Assembly (NCBI RefSeq): GCF_016904885.1
Contig: NZ_JADWYI010000001.1
Coordinates: 8,675,224-8,739,223, forward strand
Direction: 5' to 3'
DNA length: 64,000 nt
From: Archangium primigenium
GTDB taxonomy: Bacteria; Myxococcota; Myxococcia; Myxococcales; Myxococcaceae
Below are positions 52,414-61,093 of this stretch, piece after piece. The translations under genes were made by a program, and so were the position numbers. The first letter of the stretch is position 1. Every line of letters begins with the position of its first letter. The notes beneath the pieces were generated by a model. The model was given only the letters and a program-made list of their open reading frames with translations, was not told where the DNA came from and did not search any database.

Positions 52414-52929
52414 CTAAAGACCGAACCGCACGACGAACTCGACTTCGGTCCCACGACCGTTTTCATCCAGGCAGTGGACAGTAATCTTGTGGGGGACCCC
52501 GCCAAAAGTGCTTCGTCCAACATTGTTGCTCAAATCCCGCAGGGCCCGGCGGTTGCCGCCGGCCTTGGACTCCACGGCGGTGATGCCCGCCACCTTCGTC
52601 TTCTGGTTGATGTGGCCGCTGCGCACACACCGGGCGTCCTTGGGGACGTCCGGGGTCTCCGGGCAATCGTCGATGCCCACGGCGTTGAGGTTCACGTTCA
52701 CCGCGGACAGGTCCACCGGACTGCCGTCCAGCAGGCTGAAGCGCGAGAGCATGTACTGACGGCCCGCGTCGGCGCACGCCAGGAGCTCGTCGCCGGAGCG
52801 CTCGTTGCGCGCCGCGCCCAGCTCGCTCTGGGAAAAAGACACGGCGGCCGCCGCCAACAGGCTGATGACCGCCAACAGCACCACCACCAGCAACAGCACC
52901 GATCCGCGCCTGTCGAGGTGTTTTCTCAT
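52414..52929 (-). CDS. pilX: PilX-like minor pilin
   Basis: This 171-aa prepilin-like protein has a short basic leader (MRKHLDRRG), then a hydrophobic helix (SVLLLVVVLLAVISLLAAAAVSF), and SQSELGAARNE. It lacks the Glu at +5 that most pilins have, typical of PilX/GspK-type tip subunits. The rest is a small globular domain with four Cys. A perfect AGGAGG sits 6 nt ahead. It lies between pilW and pilY1, with 9 nt to pilY1, in one operon. Confidence 0.85.
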   Translation of the reverse strand: MRKHLDRRGSVLLLVVVLLAVISLLAAAAVSFSQSELGAARNERSGDELLACADAGRQYMLSRFSLLDGSPVDLSAVNVNLNAVGIDDCPETPDVPKDARCVRSGHINQKTKVAGITAVESKAGGNRRALRDLSNNVGRSTFGGVPHKITVHCLDENGRGTEVEFVVRFGL

Positions 52930-52946
52930 GGGGAATCCTCCTAGCC

Positions 52947-54134
52947 CTAGCCGCCAGCGCAATTGAAGTTGTCCGTGGGAAGCTTGCCCTTGCACTCGTC
53001 CGGAGTGCCCGCGTTCAGGGAGTAGACGGGCATCGGCAGCTCCGAGGAGCGCATGTTACGCACCTGGACCGTCATTTCTGACACGACGCGCCGGAAGCCG
53101 TACGCGATGGGCTTGTTGGTGACGGGATCCGTGGTGAGCGCCTCCTCGGGCAGCTCGATGAGATCCTTGCCCGACAGCACGAGCTTGCGCCCGAAGGCGG
53201 GGATGTCGTTCATCATGTCCTTGTTCGCGCCCGAGTCGCGCGTGCTGCTGCGCGCCACGAGGCCAATCACCACGGCGCGGATGTTGGCCGGGCTGTTGTT
53301 CTTGCGCAGCGGGTCGTCCAAGGGCGTGTAGTAGCCCGGGGCCGGCTCGATGGGGTCGGGAATGAACGACGAGCCATCCTCGCGCAGGAAGCTCACGCGC
53401 ATGGCCTCGATGTCCTCGGCCACCGGCTCGCCGTAGTTGTCCTCCAGGGGGTTCTTCTCCCCGAGCCCATGGCGCCGGAAGAGGTAGGGACGGCCCGGGG
53501 TCGTCGCGTCGCCATCGTCGTCGACGAGGCGCACCGAGTAGTGGAACACGTCGATCTTGAAGATGGCCGTCTTGGCCGAGCCGCCCGCGGAGTTGAAGCA
53601 GAGCGGGGTGAACTTGTTCATCCGCGGGAACTTGCCGTCGGGATCCGCGACCTCCAGGGGCAGCGCCGCGCTGCCCTTGGGCGCGTCCTCGCTCAGCTGC
53701 GCGTAGGTCCAGTCCAGCGCGCCCGTGCACACCACCTGGATGACCTGACCCTTGCGCAAGCCCTCCGTCAGCGGCTCGGCCAGGGTGATGGACGTGCTGC
53801 CCACGTTGGACGCGAACGCGTTGAACGCGGGGTTGCGCATGCGGAAGGAGAGCTGGTTGGAGCGATTGACCGAGTTGGTCCCATCGCGCCCCCAGCCCGC
53901 CGGGAAGTCGAACGCCAGGGGCGGCTCCATGCCGTAGCCCGCCATGCGCAGGTTGCGCACGACCATCAGGTGGGTCTGGCGCAGGGACGCCTGGCCGCCG
54001 CGGATGCCCGCCTGGGTGTAGAAGGACTGGGTGTAGCCCAGGAACGCCGCGGACACCGCCAGGACCGTGACGAAGGTCACGGCCGAACTCACCATCAACT
54101 CGATGAGCGTGAAGCCTCGCCGCCGCCGGTCCAT
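52947..54134 (-). CDS. pilW: PilW-like minor pilin
   Basis: This is a 395-aa protein. The type III prepilin signal is RRRGFTLIELMVS, with cleavage after Gly and Glu at +5. It is followed by SAVTFVTVLAVSAAFLGYTQSFY and a PilW-type QASLRQTHLMVVRNLRMAGYG. The large globular part (about 330 aa) is typical of PilW, the biggest minor pilin. Its ATG overlaps the pilV stop by one base (TGATG), so translation is coupled. Confidence 0.88.
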   Translation of the reverse strand: MDRRRRGFTLIELMVSSAVTFVTVLAVSAAFLGYTQSFYTQAGIRGGQASLRQTHLMVVRNLRMAGYGMEPPLAFDFPAGWGRDGTNSVNRSNQLSFRMRNPAFNAFASNVGSTSITLAEPLTEGLRKGQVIQVVCTGALDWTYAQLSEDAPKGSAALPLEVADPDGKFPRMNKFTPLCFNSAGGSAKTAIFKIDVFHYSVRLVDDDGDATTPGRPYLFRRHGLGEKNPLEDNYGEPVAEDIEAMRVSFLREDGSSFIPDPIEPAPGYYTPLDDPLRKNNSPANIRAVVIGLVARSSTRDSGANKDMMNDIPAFGRKLVLSGKDLIELPEEALTTDPVTNKPIAYGFRRVVSEMTVQVRNMRSSELPMPVYSLNAGTPDECKGKLPTDNFNCAGG

Positions 54135-54691
54135 CACACGCCTCCCATGTTGATGAGCAGGGTCTGGGTGGTGATGACGCGCGGCTGGCCCGCGTCGAAG
54201 TAGCGCACCTTCACCCAGATCTGCTTGCGCTCGACCCCCTCGCGCACCGCCTGCTTCTTCACGATGTAGTAGCGGTCGAAGCGGGTCGGGTGGCCCTCCT
54301 CGTCGGTGAACGAGGGCGTGCGCAGGCCGCCGAACTTGGCGCCATTGAAGGTGAGCATGCTCTCGCCGTGCATGCAGTCGCGGTAGGTCTTGGAGCTGTT
54401 CTCGTCCGGATCGAGCAGCACGTTCTTCTTGTCCAGGGGGTCCTCCGTGCACGGGCCCGTCGCGTTGTCCGCGAGGCGGTCGTCACTGAACTTCCAGAGG
54501 TGGATCTGCTCGGCCAGGTCGTTGGCCACGTCCGTGGCCTGCATGATGCGGCGGGCCTGGGAGGTGGCCCCGCGCGCCTGCACGAGCGCGCTGAGCAAAC
54601 CCACGAGGCCCACGAGGAACACCACCGCGGCGATGAGCGACTCGATCGTCGTGAAGCCGGCCCGGGGGCGCGAAACAATCCGTGGCTGCAT
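54134..54691 (-). CDS. pilV: PilV-like minor pilin
   Basis: This 185-aa prepilin has leader MQPRIVSRPRAG then FTTIESLIAAVVFLVGLVGLLSALV, with Glu at +5. The globular part carries two Cys (GPCTED, YRDCMHG). GAGGTGAATTCC ahead of the ATG provides a ribosome site. It starts 5 nt after the FimT-like gene ends. PilV-type proteins take part in the pilus-priming complex with PilW, PilX and PilY1. Confidence 0.85.
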   Translation of the reverse strand: MQPRIVSRPRAGFTTIESLIAAVVFLVGLVGLLSALVQARGATSQARRIMQATDVANDLAEQIHLWKFSDDRLADNATGPCTEDPLDKKNVLLDPDENSSKTYRDCMHGESMLTFNGAKFGGLRTPSFTDEEGHPTRFDRYYIVKKQAVREGVERKQIWVKVRYFDAGQPRVITTQTLLINMGGV

Positions 54692-54696
54692 GGAAT

Positions 54697-55497
54697 TCAC
54701 CTCGAGGAGTTGGCCGAGAAGGTCCGCACGAGACCCGTGTTGGTCATGACGATGGCCTGGGCGCTGTCCGTGCCACCCGAGCCCGTGGCCCGCAGGGTGA
54801 GCGAGGCCGAGCCCGCCTTGGACGCCACGCCCTTGGCGTTGGCGAAGGTCACCGAGCCGTCCGGCTCGAACAGGATGACGCCGCGCAGGGGATTGGCGGG
54901 CGTGCCGTCGCCGGAGCAGAAGGTGCACGCCACGTCGTTGGGCACCGAGCAGAACGGCGGCGGAAAGGTATAGGACACGCCCGAGGCCGCGGTGGACGGC
55001 CCCTTGGCCAGACCGATGCGGTCGATGAGCGCGTCCGAGCAGCCCTTGTGCTTCACCCGGCCCACCGCGTCGGCGAAGCCCATGTCCAGCACGCGCACCG
55101 TGGCGTTGAAGTTGCCGGAGTCGAAGACCGTGTACTCCGCGCCCGAGGGCGCCGGCGCCTCGGGCACCAGGTCCTTGAGCGACCTCCAGTCCGAGTGGGT
55201 CTCCAGCGTCTTGGTGATGCTGGACCACGGGTCCACCACCACCCAGTAGCGGATGGGCTCGCCCAGGCTGGGACCATCCGCGTTGAGAATCACCGCCACG
55301 CGCTGGTTGCGGCCATAGGCGTGCGAGCGCGCGCTGGAGATGACGGCGGCGAACTCGAGTGCCCCGCCCGTCAGGCGCGTGCGCTGGGGCAGCACCTCCA
55401 GCGCGGCATACGAGAGCGCGGCGAGCACCGCGATGATGCCCACCACGGTGGCCATCTCGACAATGGTGAAGCCGGAGTTGCGACGGGTTCGCTTCAT
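54697..55497 (-). CDS. fimT: FimT/FimU (GspH-like) minor pilin
   Basis: This is a prepilin of about 266 aa. The leader MKRTRRNSG is followed by FTIVEMATVVGIIAVLAALSYAAL, with Glu at +5, then a GspH-type core (GGALEFAAVISSARSHAYGRNQRVAVIL). A C-terminal beta region contains PPFCSVPNDVACTFC. It is longer than typical FimT (about 170). It is the first gene of the minor pilin operon. No clear ribosome site precedes either candidate ATG (55497 or 55509), so the start is uncertain. Confidence 0.82.
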   Translation of the reverse strand: MKRTRRNSGFTIVEMATVVGIIAVLAALSYAALEVLPQRTRLTGGALEFAAVISSARSHAYGRNQRVAVILNADGPSLGEPIRYWVVVDPWSSITKTLETHSDWRSLKDLVPEAPAPSGAEYTVFDSGNFNATVRVLDMGFADAVGRVKHKGCSDALIDRIGLAKGPSTAASGVSYTFPPPFCSVPNDVACTFCSGDGTPANPLRGVILFEPDGSVTFANAKGVASKAGSASLTLRATGSGGTDSAQAIVMTNTGLVRTFSANSSR

Positions 55498-55757
55498 AGG
55501 GGAGTTCATCACGAGGTGCCCCGGGGACGGCACACTCCAACCCGAATCAGGGTCGGACACAAAAACACTGGACTTCGACGCACTCTTACTGGTCTCCGAG
55601 GCTCCAGCTTACCGTAAATTCCTGACGCGAATATCGCATCGTCCGCCTGCTCACTGTAGGACCTGGGAGGTGACGCGGCCCGGTTCGGAAATTTCTTCCC
55701 CGGCTGCAGCCATCCCGGCATCTTCCCGGGAGCGCGGAGAGCTAGGAGAAGAGCGAC

Positions 55758-56627
55758 ATGACGGGCACGTATCAAACCCTCACGGTGGACCTGTCGGAGG
55801 GCGAGTCGGAAGCGGCGCAGGACCTACTGCACGAGTCGGGAATCCTGGGACTGGAGGTGCGGGACCGCGAGGCCCCCGTCATGCCCGGAGTGCGGGCCCC
55901 CGTGGCCGGCGCGGCCATCCTGGTGGCCTACTTCGAGGACGCGGCCACGGCCCAGGAGGCCCGCGAGGCCCTGGCCGAGGCCTTCCCCTCGGCGCGGCTG
56001 ACGCTGGCCGAGGAAGCGCAGCAGGACTGGAGCAACGCCTGGAAGGCGCACATCAAGTCCGTGCAGGTGGGCCGGCTCTGGGTGGGCCCGCCCTGGGACG
56101 TGCCCAACGCACCCGCGGATCGGGTGCGCCTGGTCATCGAGCCGAAGATGGCCTTTGGCACCGGCGACCACCCCACCACCTCGCTGTGCCTGGGTGCGGT
56201 GGACGCCTACATGGCGGACCATCCAGGCGCGAGCGTGCTGGACGTGGGCACGGGCACGGGGGTGCTGGGCATCGCCGCGAAGAAGCTGGGGGCCGGGCGG
56301 GTGGTGGGCACGGACAACGATCCGGTGTCGGTGGAGCTGGCACGGGAGAACGCCGAGGTGAATGCGACTCCGGAGGTGGAGTTCTCCGGCAAGTCGCTGG
56401 ACGCCGTTCAGGGTCCTTTCGACCTGGTGGTGGCCAACATCCTCGCCAACACGCTCATCGAGCTGGCGCCGCTCATCACCGCGCACGTCAAGGACCGGCT
56501 GCTGCTCGCCGGGGTGCTCGCCCACCAGAAGGCGGACGTGGAGGCGGCGTACGTGAAGCTCGGGCTGGTGCCGGAGCCGGGCGCGCAGCAGGGCGAATGG
56601 GTGCGCCTGGACTTCCACCGGGGTTAG
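55758..56627 (+). CDS. prmA: PrmA, ribosomal protein L11 methyltransferase
   Basis: This 289-aa protein has an N-terminal substrate-recognition domain (to about residue 90). The methyltransferase fold has MAFGTGDHPTTSLCLGA, the SAM-binding loop LDVGTGTGVLGIAAKKLGA, and NILANTL at the catalytic motif position. It trimethylates L11. AGGAG lies 9 nt upstream of the ATG. It is divergent from the minor pilin operon and followed 9 nt later by the DUF962 gene. Confidence 0.94.
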   Translation: MTGTYQTLTVDLSEGESEAAQDLLHESGILGLEVRDREAPVMPGVRAPVAGAAILVAYFEDAATAQEAREALAEAFPSARLTLAEEAQQDWSNAWKAHIKSVQVGRLWVGPPWDVPNAPADRVRLVIEPKMAFGTGDHPTTSLCLGAVDAYMADHPGASVLDVGTGTGVLGIAAKKLGAGRVVGTDNDPVSVELARENAEVNATPEVEFSGKSLDAVQGPFDLVVANILANTLIELAPLITAHVKDRLLLAGVLAHQKADVEAAYVKLGLVPEPGAQQGEWVRLDFHRG

Positions 56628-56636
56628 ACTCCGCGC

Positions 56637-57125
56637 ATGCTGACACCACACACGCGGGCACTCTTCGACGAGTACGTCTCCTCCCATCAGCATCCCACCA
56701 ACCGGCTCACCCATAAAATCGCCATTCCCGTCATCGTCCTGCACGCCGTGGCCATGCTGGACTGGGTGAGGCTCGTGGAGGTGCCGGCCCTGCCCGGAGG
56801 CGTGCTCACGCTCGCGATGGTGGCCTGGGTGTTCTCCACCGCGTGGTACCTGCGCGCGGACCCGAAGCTCGGCGCGCTGGTGTCCGCCTTCATGCTGCTG
56901 TGCATCCCGCTCGGTCGGCTGCTGCCCGTCTGGGCGGTCATCGCCCTGGCGGTGGGGGGCTGGCTCATTCAGCTCGCCGGGCACGCCGTGTGGGAAAAGA
57001 AGTCGCCTTCCCTCTTCACCAACCTGGTGCACGCCCTGGTGGGGCCGCTGTTCTTCGTGGCCCTGCTCTCGGGGGCTTACGCGCTGCCCGAGCGGCCCGT
57101 GGGCACGCCCCAGACGGTCCCCTAG
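56637..57125 (+). CDS. Mpo1-like (DUF962) membrane protein
   Basis: This 162-aa protein has the DUF962 pattern: HQHPTNRLTHKIAIPVIVLHAVAML at the N-terminus, then four hydrophobic helices, with HAVWEKKSPSLFTNLVHAL near residue 120. Yeast Mpo1 is an iron-dependent dioxygenase of 2-hydroxy fatty acids that uses such conserved His residues; the same activity here is inference. It begins 9 nt after prmA, so it is in the same transcript although unrelated in function. Confidence 0.85.
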   Translation: MLTPHTRALFDEYVSSHQHPTNRLTHKIAIPVIVLHAVAMLDWVRLVEVPALPGGVLTLAMVAWVFSTAWYLRADPKLGALVSAFMLLCIPLGRLLPVWAVIALAVGGWLIQLAGHAVWEKKSPSLFTNLVHALVGPLFFVALLSGAYALPERPVGTPQTVP

Positions 57126-57153
57126 CGCGCCCTGGAGGGCTCGCTCCGCCGCC

Positions 57154-57175
57154 CCCTCCCCTGCCACGGGGAGGG
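57154..57175 (+). terminator. Hairpin after the prmA transcript
   Basis: CCCTCCCC (57154-57161) and GGGGAGGG (57168-57175) form a perfect 8-bp stem with a 6-nt loop, 28 bp after the DUF962 stop. The rest of the gap to 57394 shows nothing else I can support. Confidence 0.5.
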
Positions 57176-57394
57176 CTGGCCGGGTTGGCGAGAGGCACCG
57201 CGCGTCCGAGATTGTGGGAAGGCACTCATTTCCACCGCGCAGGAGCCCACGATGGCAGGCATGTCCAGCACGTCCCCGCTCCCCCTCCTCCCGGGTCCGG
57301 ATGTCTCCGGCCGGGAAGGCGTCCCCTTGGTACGGGTGGACGCGCGACGGTGAAGCACTGGTAACAGGCCACACGCAGCTCCAGCCGAGGACCC

Positions 57395-58636
57395 ATGCCA
57401 GGACAGGCCCTTTCTCGACTCTTGGATCGCCTCCCCTTCGGGCGGGGCATCATCGAAGGCGTGCCCGTCGCGCCGCCCACGCACCTGCCCCGCCGCGAGG
57501 CCCTCCGGGTCTACCAGGGCTTCGACGACCTGCCGCCGGCCACCGGGCCGCGACTGCTGGGCGACGGCGTGACGATGCTCGTGCACCACCCCCATCCCCG
57601 CCCCGTGCGGCAGGGGCCCCTGCGGGTGATGACGTACAACATCCTCCTGGGCGGCGAGCGCCGGGCGCTGCTGGAGGCCTACTTCGCCGCGCTCGAGGAG
57701 ACGGGGCGGATGCCGGACATCATCGCCCTCCAGGAGGCGTGCCAGCCCACCGCCGTGGAGCTCGCGCGCGACTATGGCTTCCACCTGGCCTACCAGGGGC
57801 GCGACATCGACGGGCCGGTGGTCAACGGCAAGGCCATCCTCAGCCGCTACCCCCTGCTGGAGGCGGTGCACTTCACCTACGACTTCCCCACGGAAGCGCG
57901 CGTGGCCGCCGCCACGCGCCAGGGCTTCATGGGCGAGCTGGACGAGGACCGCGGCGCCATCTTCGCGCTCATCGACGTGTGCGGCCGCCCGGTGGCCCTC
58001 TACAACGTGCACCACTCGCTGGGTGACAGCGGCATCAACGCCGGCCAGCTCTGGCAGCTCCAGGCGCTCGTGCACGCCCGAGAAGGCGTGCCCTCCATCG
58101 CCCTGGGCGACTTCAACGCCAACATCAACGTCAAGCAGCACTACTCGCTCTTGCCCAACCCGCTGCGCAAGCACGAGCCCACCGAGACGGTGCTCGATTA
58201 CGAGTCGCGCTACGGCGACGTGCACCCGAGCGTGGGCGACTGGGGCGTGGGCAACATCGCCGACGTGCGCGTGCGCCGCGCCCTCCACGCGCTCGAGCAC
58301 GAGCTGCCCGACCCCCTGCGCCGGGCGCGGGCGTTGCGCGTGCGCATGCCGGACGGCTCGCACATGAGCCCGGACGAGGCGCGTGAAATCCTCGTGAAGG
58401 GCACCCACCCGAAGAACTCGGCCATGTGGATGCGCCTGCAGGACGTGGCGGACATGTCCACCCTCAACTCGCTGCCCGACGGCGCGGGCGTCGTGCCCGC
58501 CACCGGCAAGCGCTTCGACACGTTCTTCGCCTCGCGCGAGCTCGAGCCCCTGCTGCTCGAGGTGGACCACTCCACGGACGCCTCGGACCACCTGCCGTGC
58601 ATCGCCGATTTCGAGCTGCGCGACCTGCGGCACTGA
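57395..58636 (+). CDS. Endonuclease/exonuclease/phosphatase (EEP) family hydrolase
   Basis: This is a 413-aa protein. EEP motifs appear in order: MTYNILLGG, IIALQEACQP, LYNVHHS, LGDFNANI and SDHLPCIADF. They form the DNase I/exonuclease III-like metal phosphodiesterase fold. About 65 residues at the N-terminus are outside the domain, and a 100-residue insertion lies between LGDFNA and SDHLP. No signal peptide is evident. The substrate (nucleic acid, phospholipid or other) cannot be decided from sequence. Confidence 0.85.
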   Translation: MPGQALSRLLDRLPFGRGIIEGVPVAPPTHLPRREALRVYQGFDDLPPATGPRLLGDGVTMLVHHPHPRPVRQGPLRVMTYNILLGGERRALLEAYFAALEETGRMPDIIALQEACQPTAVELARDYGFHLAYQGRDIDGPVVNGKAILSRYPLLEAVHFTYDFPTEARVAAATRQGFMGELDEDRGAIFALIDVCGRPVALYNVHHSLGDSGINAGQLWQLQALVHAREGVPSIALGDFNANINVKQHYSLLPNPLRKHEPTETVLDYESRYGDVHPSVGDWGVGNIADVRVRRALHALEHELPDPLRRARALRVRMPDGSHMSPDEAREILVKGTHPKNSAMWMRLQDVADMSTLNSLPDGAGVVPATGKRFDTFFASRELEPLLLEVDHSTDASDHLPCIADFELRDLRH

Positions 58637-58708
58637 ATCCAGTCCTGGTGGAGGGCGCGGCTTCCTGGTGAAGTCGCGCCTTCCCCTCGTCAAAGGCCCG
58701 CTCCCGCC

Positions 58709-59443
58709 GTGATCCGACTCCTCGTGCCGCTCCCCGAGCACGCGCCCTCCGAGGTGACCCTCTCGGGCGACCGGCGCCACTACTTGCTGCACGTGCTGCG
58801 CCTGGCCGAGGGCGACGCGCTCGAGGTCTTCGATGGCGCGGGCCGGGCCTTCGACGCGCGCGTGGCGGCCGTGGAGCCGGAGACGGTGCGCCTGACGCTC
58901 GGCGAGGCGCGGAGCACGCCGGCCGCGCGCGCGGTGCACATCCTCCAGGGCCTTCCCAAGGGCGACAAGCTGGAGTGGGTGCTGCAGAAGGGCACCGAGC
59001 TGGGCGCCGCCGCCTTCCACCCCGTGGCCACCGCGCGCAGCGTGGTGAAGCTCGACCCCAAGCGCGCCGAGGACCGCACCTCGCGGTGGATGAAGATCGT
59101 CGAAGAGGCGGCGCGGCAGTGCCGCCGCAACGACGTGCCGCTCGTGCACCCGCCCCGCCCGCTCGTCGAGGCCGCCCGGGCGCTCGCGCCGGGCACGCTG
59201 CTGCTCGTGCTCGACGAGGAGGAGTCCGCGGCGCCCCTGGGCGAGCTCTTCCGCGCGAGCGCTCCCGGGACGCCCGTGGCCCTCGTCATCGGCCCCGAGG
59301 GCGGACTGGCCCGCGAGGAGGTGAGCGCGCTCCAGGCGCTGGGCGCCCGGCCCGTCACGCTCGGCCGCCGCATCCTCCGCACGGAGACCGCGGCCCTCGC
59401 CGCGCTCACCGTCATGGCCCATCTGGACGGGGAGCTCGGTTAG
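58709..59443 (+). CDS. rsmE: RsmE, 16S rRNA m3U1498 methyltransferase
   Basis: This is a 244-aa SPOUT methyltransferase with an N-terminal PUA-like domain (GDRRHYLLHVLRLAEGD). The knot-forming C-terminal motifs GPEGGLAREEV and LGRRILRTETAA are typical of RsmE. It methylates U1498 in the ribosome P-site region. The start is GTG at 58709. Length is normal. Confidence 0.93.
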   Translation: MIRLLVPLPEHAPSEVTLSGDRRHYLLHVLRLAEGDALEVFDGAGRAFDARVAAVEPETVRLTLGEARSTPAARAVHILQGLPKGDKLEWVLQKGTELGAAAFHPVATARSVVKLDPKRAEDRTSRWMKIVEEAARQCRRNDVPLVHPPRPLVEAARALAPGTLLLVLDEEESAAPLGELFRASAPGTPVALVIGPEGGLAREEVSALQALGARPVTLGRRILRTETAALAALTVMAHLDGELG

Positions 59444-59537
59444 GGGCCGGGAAGACGGGCCCTCACCCGCCCCCGTCTGTCCGACCCACGCCACGTCCCT
59501 AGGTTTGGAGCGAACCCCTCCGAAGGGAGCCGTCTCC

Positions 59538-59801
59538 ATGGCCATGTTCGTCTACGCCTTCATTGGACTCGTCGTGGGCGCCCTCGCCTTCGTGGCGATG
59601 CCGTCGGAAACCAAGGTGCGCCTGTTCTCCAGCGGGCTGCTCGGGCTGCTGGGCGGAATCGTGGGCGGACTGTTCGGCTCTTCCATCTCCCCCCCGAGCG
59701 TCTCGACCCTGAGCCCCCTGGGTGTCGTGCTGGCCGTCGTCGGCTCGCTCGCGGTGTCGGTGGCCATGCACCTGGCGGCCCGCCGGCGCTACGCCGCCTG
59801 A
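59538..59801 (+). CDS. Small GlsB/YeaQ-like membrane protein
   Basis: This is an 87-aa protein with three hydrophobic helices and Gly-rich turns (FIGLVVGALAFVAM, GLLGLLGGIVGGLFG, LGVVLAVVGSLAVSVAM) and a basic tail. It matches the layout of the transglycosylase-associated (YeaQ/GlsB) family, often stress-induced, with unknown biochemical role. The start at 59538 has AAGGGAG about 8 nt upstream; an earlier ATG at 59505 lacks one. Confidence 0.78.
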   Translation: MAMFVYAFIGLVVGALAFVAMPSETKVRLFSSGLLGLLGGIVGGLFGSSISPPSVSTLSPLGVVLAVVGSLAVSVAMHLAARRRYAA

Positions 59802-59914
59802 GCGGACGAAGGCCCTCGGCGAGCGGGGGTCCTCGGGTCGACGGCCGTTTTCTTGCCCCGGGCACGGGGAGGGCGTTTCATGGTGCTACAGCCTTCTTCA
59901 GCCTGGAGGAACCG

Positions 59915-61093
59915 TTGTCCAAGTGCCTGAAGTGCGGAGCCTCGCTGCCGCCCGTGGGGGAGTGCCCCGCCTGCGCCGCCGCCGCGCTCCCACCCGCCAG
60001 CCGGGCCGTGCCCGCCATGTTGGATAAGGACATCCACATCGACCGCCGACGCGCGCAGCGGGAGGAGGACCCCGCCACGCTGCCCTCGGAGCCCGCCCTG
60101 CCCCCGGGGATGATCGCCCGGCCCGCCACGCCGCCCGGCATGGCGCCCGCGCAGCGGCCCACCGCCGCGCCTCCGCCCACCGTGCGCAACGTGGCCCCCG
60201 TGGTCGCCGCGCCGAGGCCGCCTCCGGCCGCCGCGCCCCAGGCCCTCGCCGCTCCGCCGACGCCCCACTCGCCCATGCCGCCCACCGCGGTCGCTCGGCC
60301 CGGGGTCTCCGCGCCGGCTCCCCGTGCCGCTCCGCCGCCCGCCGCCGCGCGTCCCCCCGGCACGCCGGGACTGCCCGTCATGCCGCCGCGTCCCGCTCCG
60401 GCTCCCGTCGCGCCGCCTGTCGCCGCGTCGGAGGCCGAGGACGCGTCCTTCTCCGTCGACGTCGACGAGGAAGCACCCGAGACCCTGCCCGTGAACACCG
60501 CCGCGCCCGTGCGACCCGTGCCCGCCCCGGTTCCCGTCGCGGCCCCGGCCCCCGTGCCCATCGCGGCCCCCGCGCCCGCCCGCGCGAAGCCCGTGGCACC
60601 GCCCATGCCCGCCGCCGCGGGTGAGGTTCATGCACGCCCGGCCTCGCTCTGGCGCCGCCTGCTGGCCTTCAGCATCGACACGGGCGCCATCGCGGGCATC
60701 GTCGCGCTCTACCTGCTGCTCGCCTCGTCGGTGGCGGGCGTGCACAAGGCCCAGACGAACCTCACCGGGCTCGATGCGTTCCTCGTCCAGGTCCGCGCGC
60801 TCCAGGCCGTGCTCATTCCCGGCGCCGCGCTGCTCGTCGTGCTCTCGCTCGTGTACTGCGCCGTGGCGGCCTTCCTCTGGAATGGCCGGACCCTGGGCCG
60901 GTGGGTGCTGGGCCTCAAGCTCGTGGACACCCGGGGCATGGCCCCGGCGCCGGGCCGGGCCATCGTCCGCGCCCTGCTCGCGTGTGTGTCCTTCGGCTTC
61001 TTCCTCGCCGGCTTCTGGATGGCCCTCTTCGACCGGCGAGGCCAGACGCTGCACGACAAGCTGACGTCCACCTACGTGGTGCGGCCGAGCTAG
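59915..61093 (+). CDS. Zinc-ribbon / proline-rich / RDD-family membrane protein
   Basis: This is a 392-aa protein. A four-Cys zinc ribbon lies at residues 4-20 (CLKCGASLPPVGECPAC). A linker of about 215 residues is dominated by Pro and Ala. The RDD domain covers about 240-390, with three membrane helices, the ARPASLWRRLLAFSIDT Arg/Asp motif, and LGRWVLGLKLVD. RDD proteins are poorly characterised. The start is TTG at 59915, supported by GGAGGAACCG just ahead and the ribbon's position. Its stop overlaps the histidine kinase stop on the other strand (CTAG at 61090-61093). Confidence 0.82.
   Translation: MSKCLKCGASLPPVGECPACAAAALPPASRAVPAMLDKDIHIDRRRAQREEDPATLPSEPALPPGMIARPATPPGMAPAQRPTAAPPPTVRNVAPVVAAPRPPPAAAPQALAAPPTPHSPMPPTAVARPGVSAPAPRAAPPPAAARPPGTPGLPVMPPRPAPAPVAPPVAASEAEDASFSVDVDEEAPETLPVNTAAPVRPVPAPVPVAAPAPVPIAAPAPARAKPVAPPMPAAAGEVHARPASLWRRLLAFSIDTGAIAGIVALYLLLASSVAGVHKAQTNLTGLDAFLVQVRALQAVLIPGAALLVVLSLVYCAVAAFLWNGRTLGRWVLGLKLVDTRGMAPAPGRAIVRALLACVSFGFFLAGFWMALFDRRGQTLHDKLTSTYVVRPS

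Noticed and set aside
55509-55757. Search for a clear promoter for the minor pilin operon in this gap.
   Set aside because: No -35/-10 or -24/-12 pair with proper spacing could be supported on the minus strand by eye.
55509-55775. An 88-codon minus-strand ORF upstream of the first minor pilin gene.
   Set aside because: Low coding bias, no ribosome site, Arg/Pro-rich product; it covers the promoter region between divergent prmA and the pilin operon.
57126-57394. Short ORFs in the gap before the EEP hydrolase gene.
   Set aside because: None has a ribosome site plus coding-type codon bias; they look like chance GC-rich frames.
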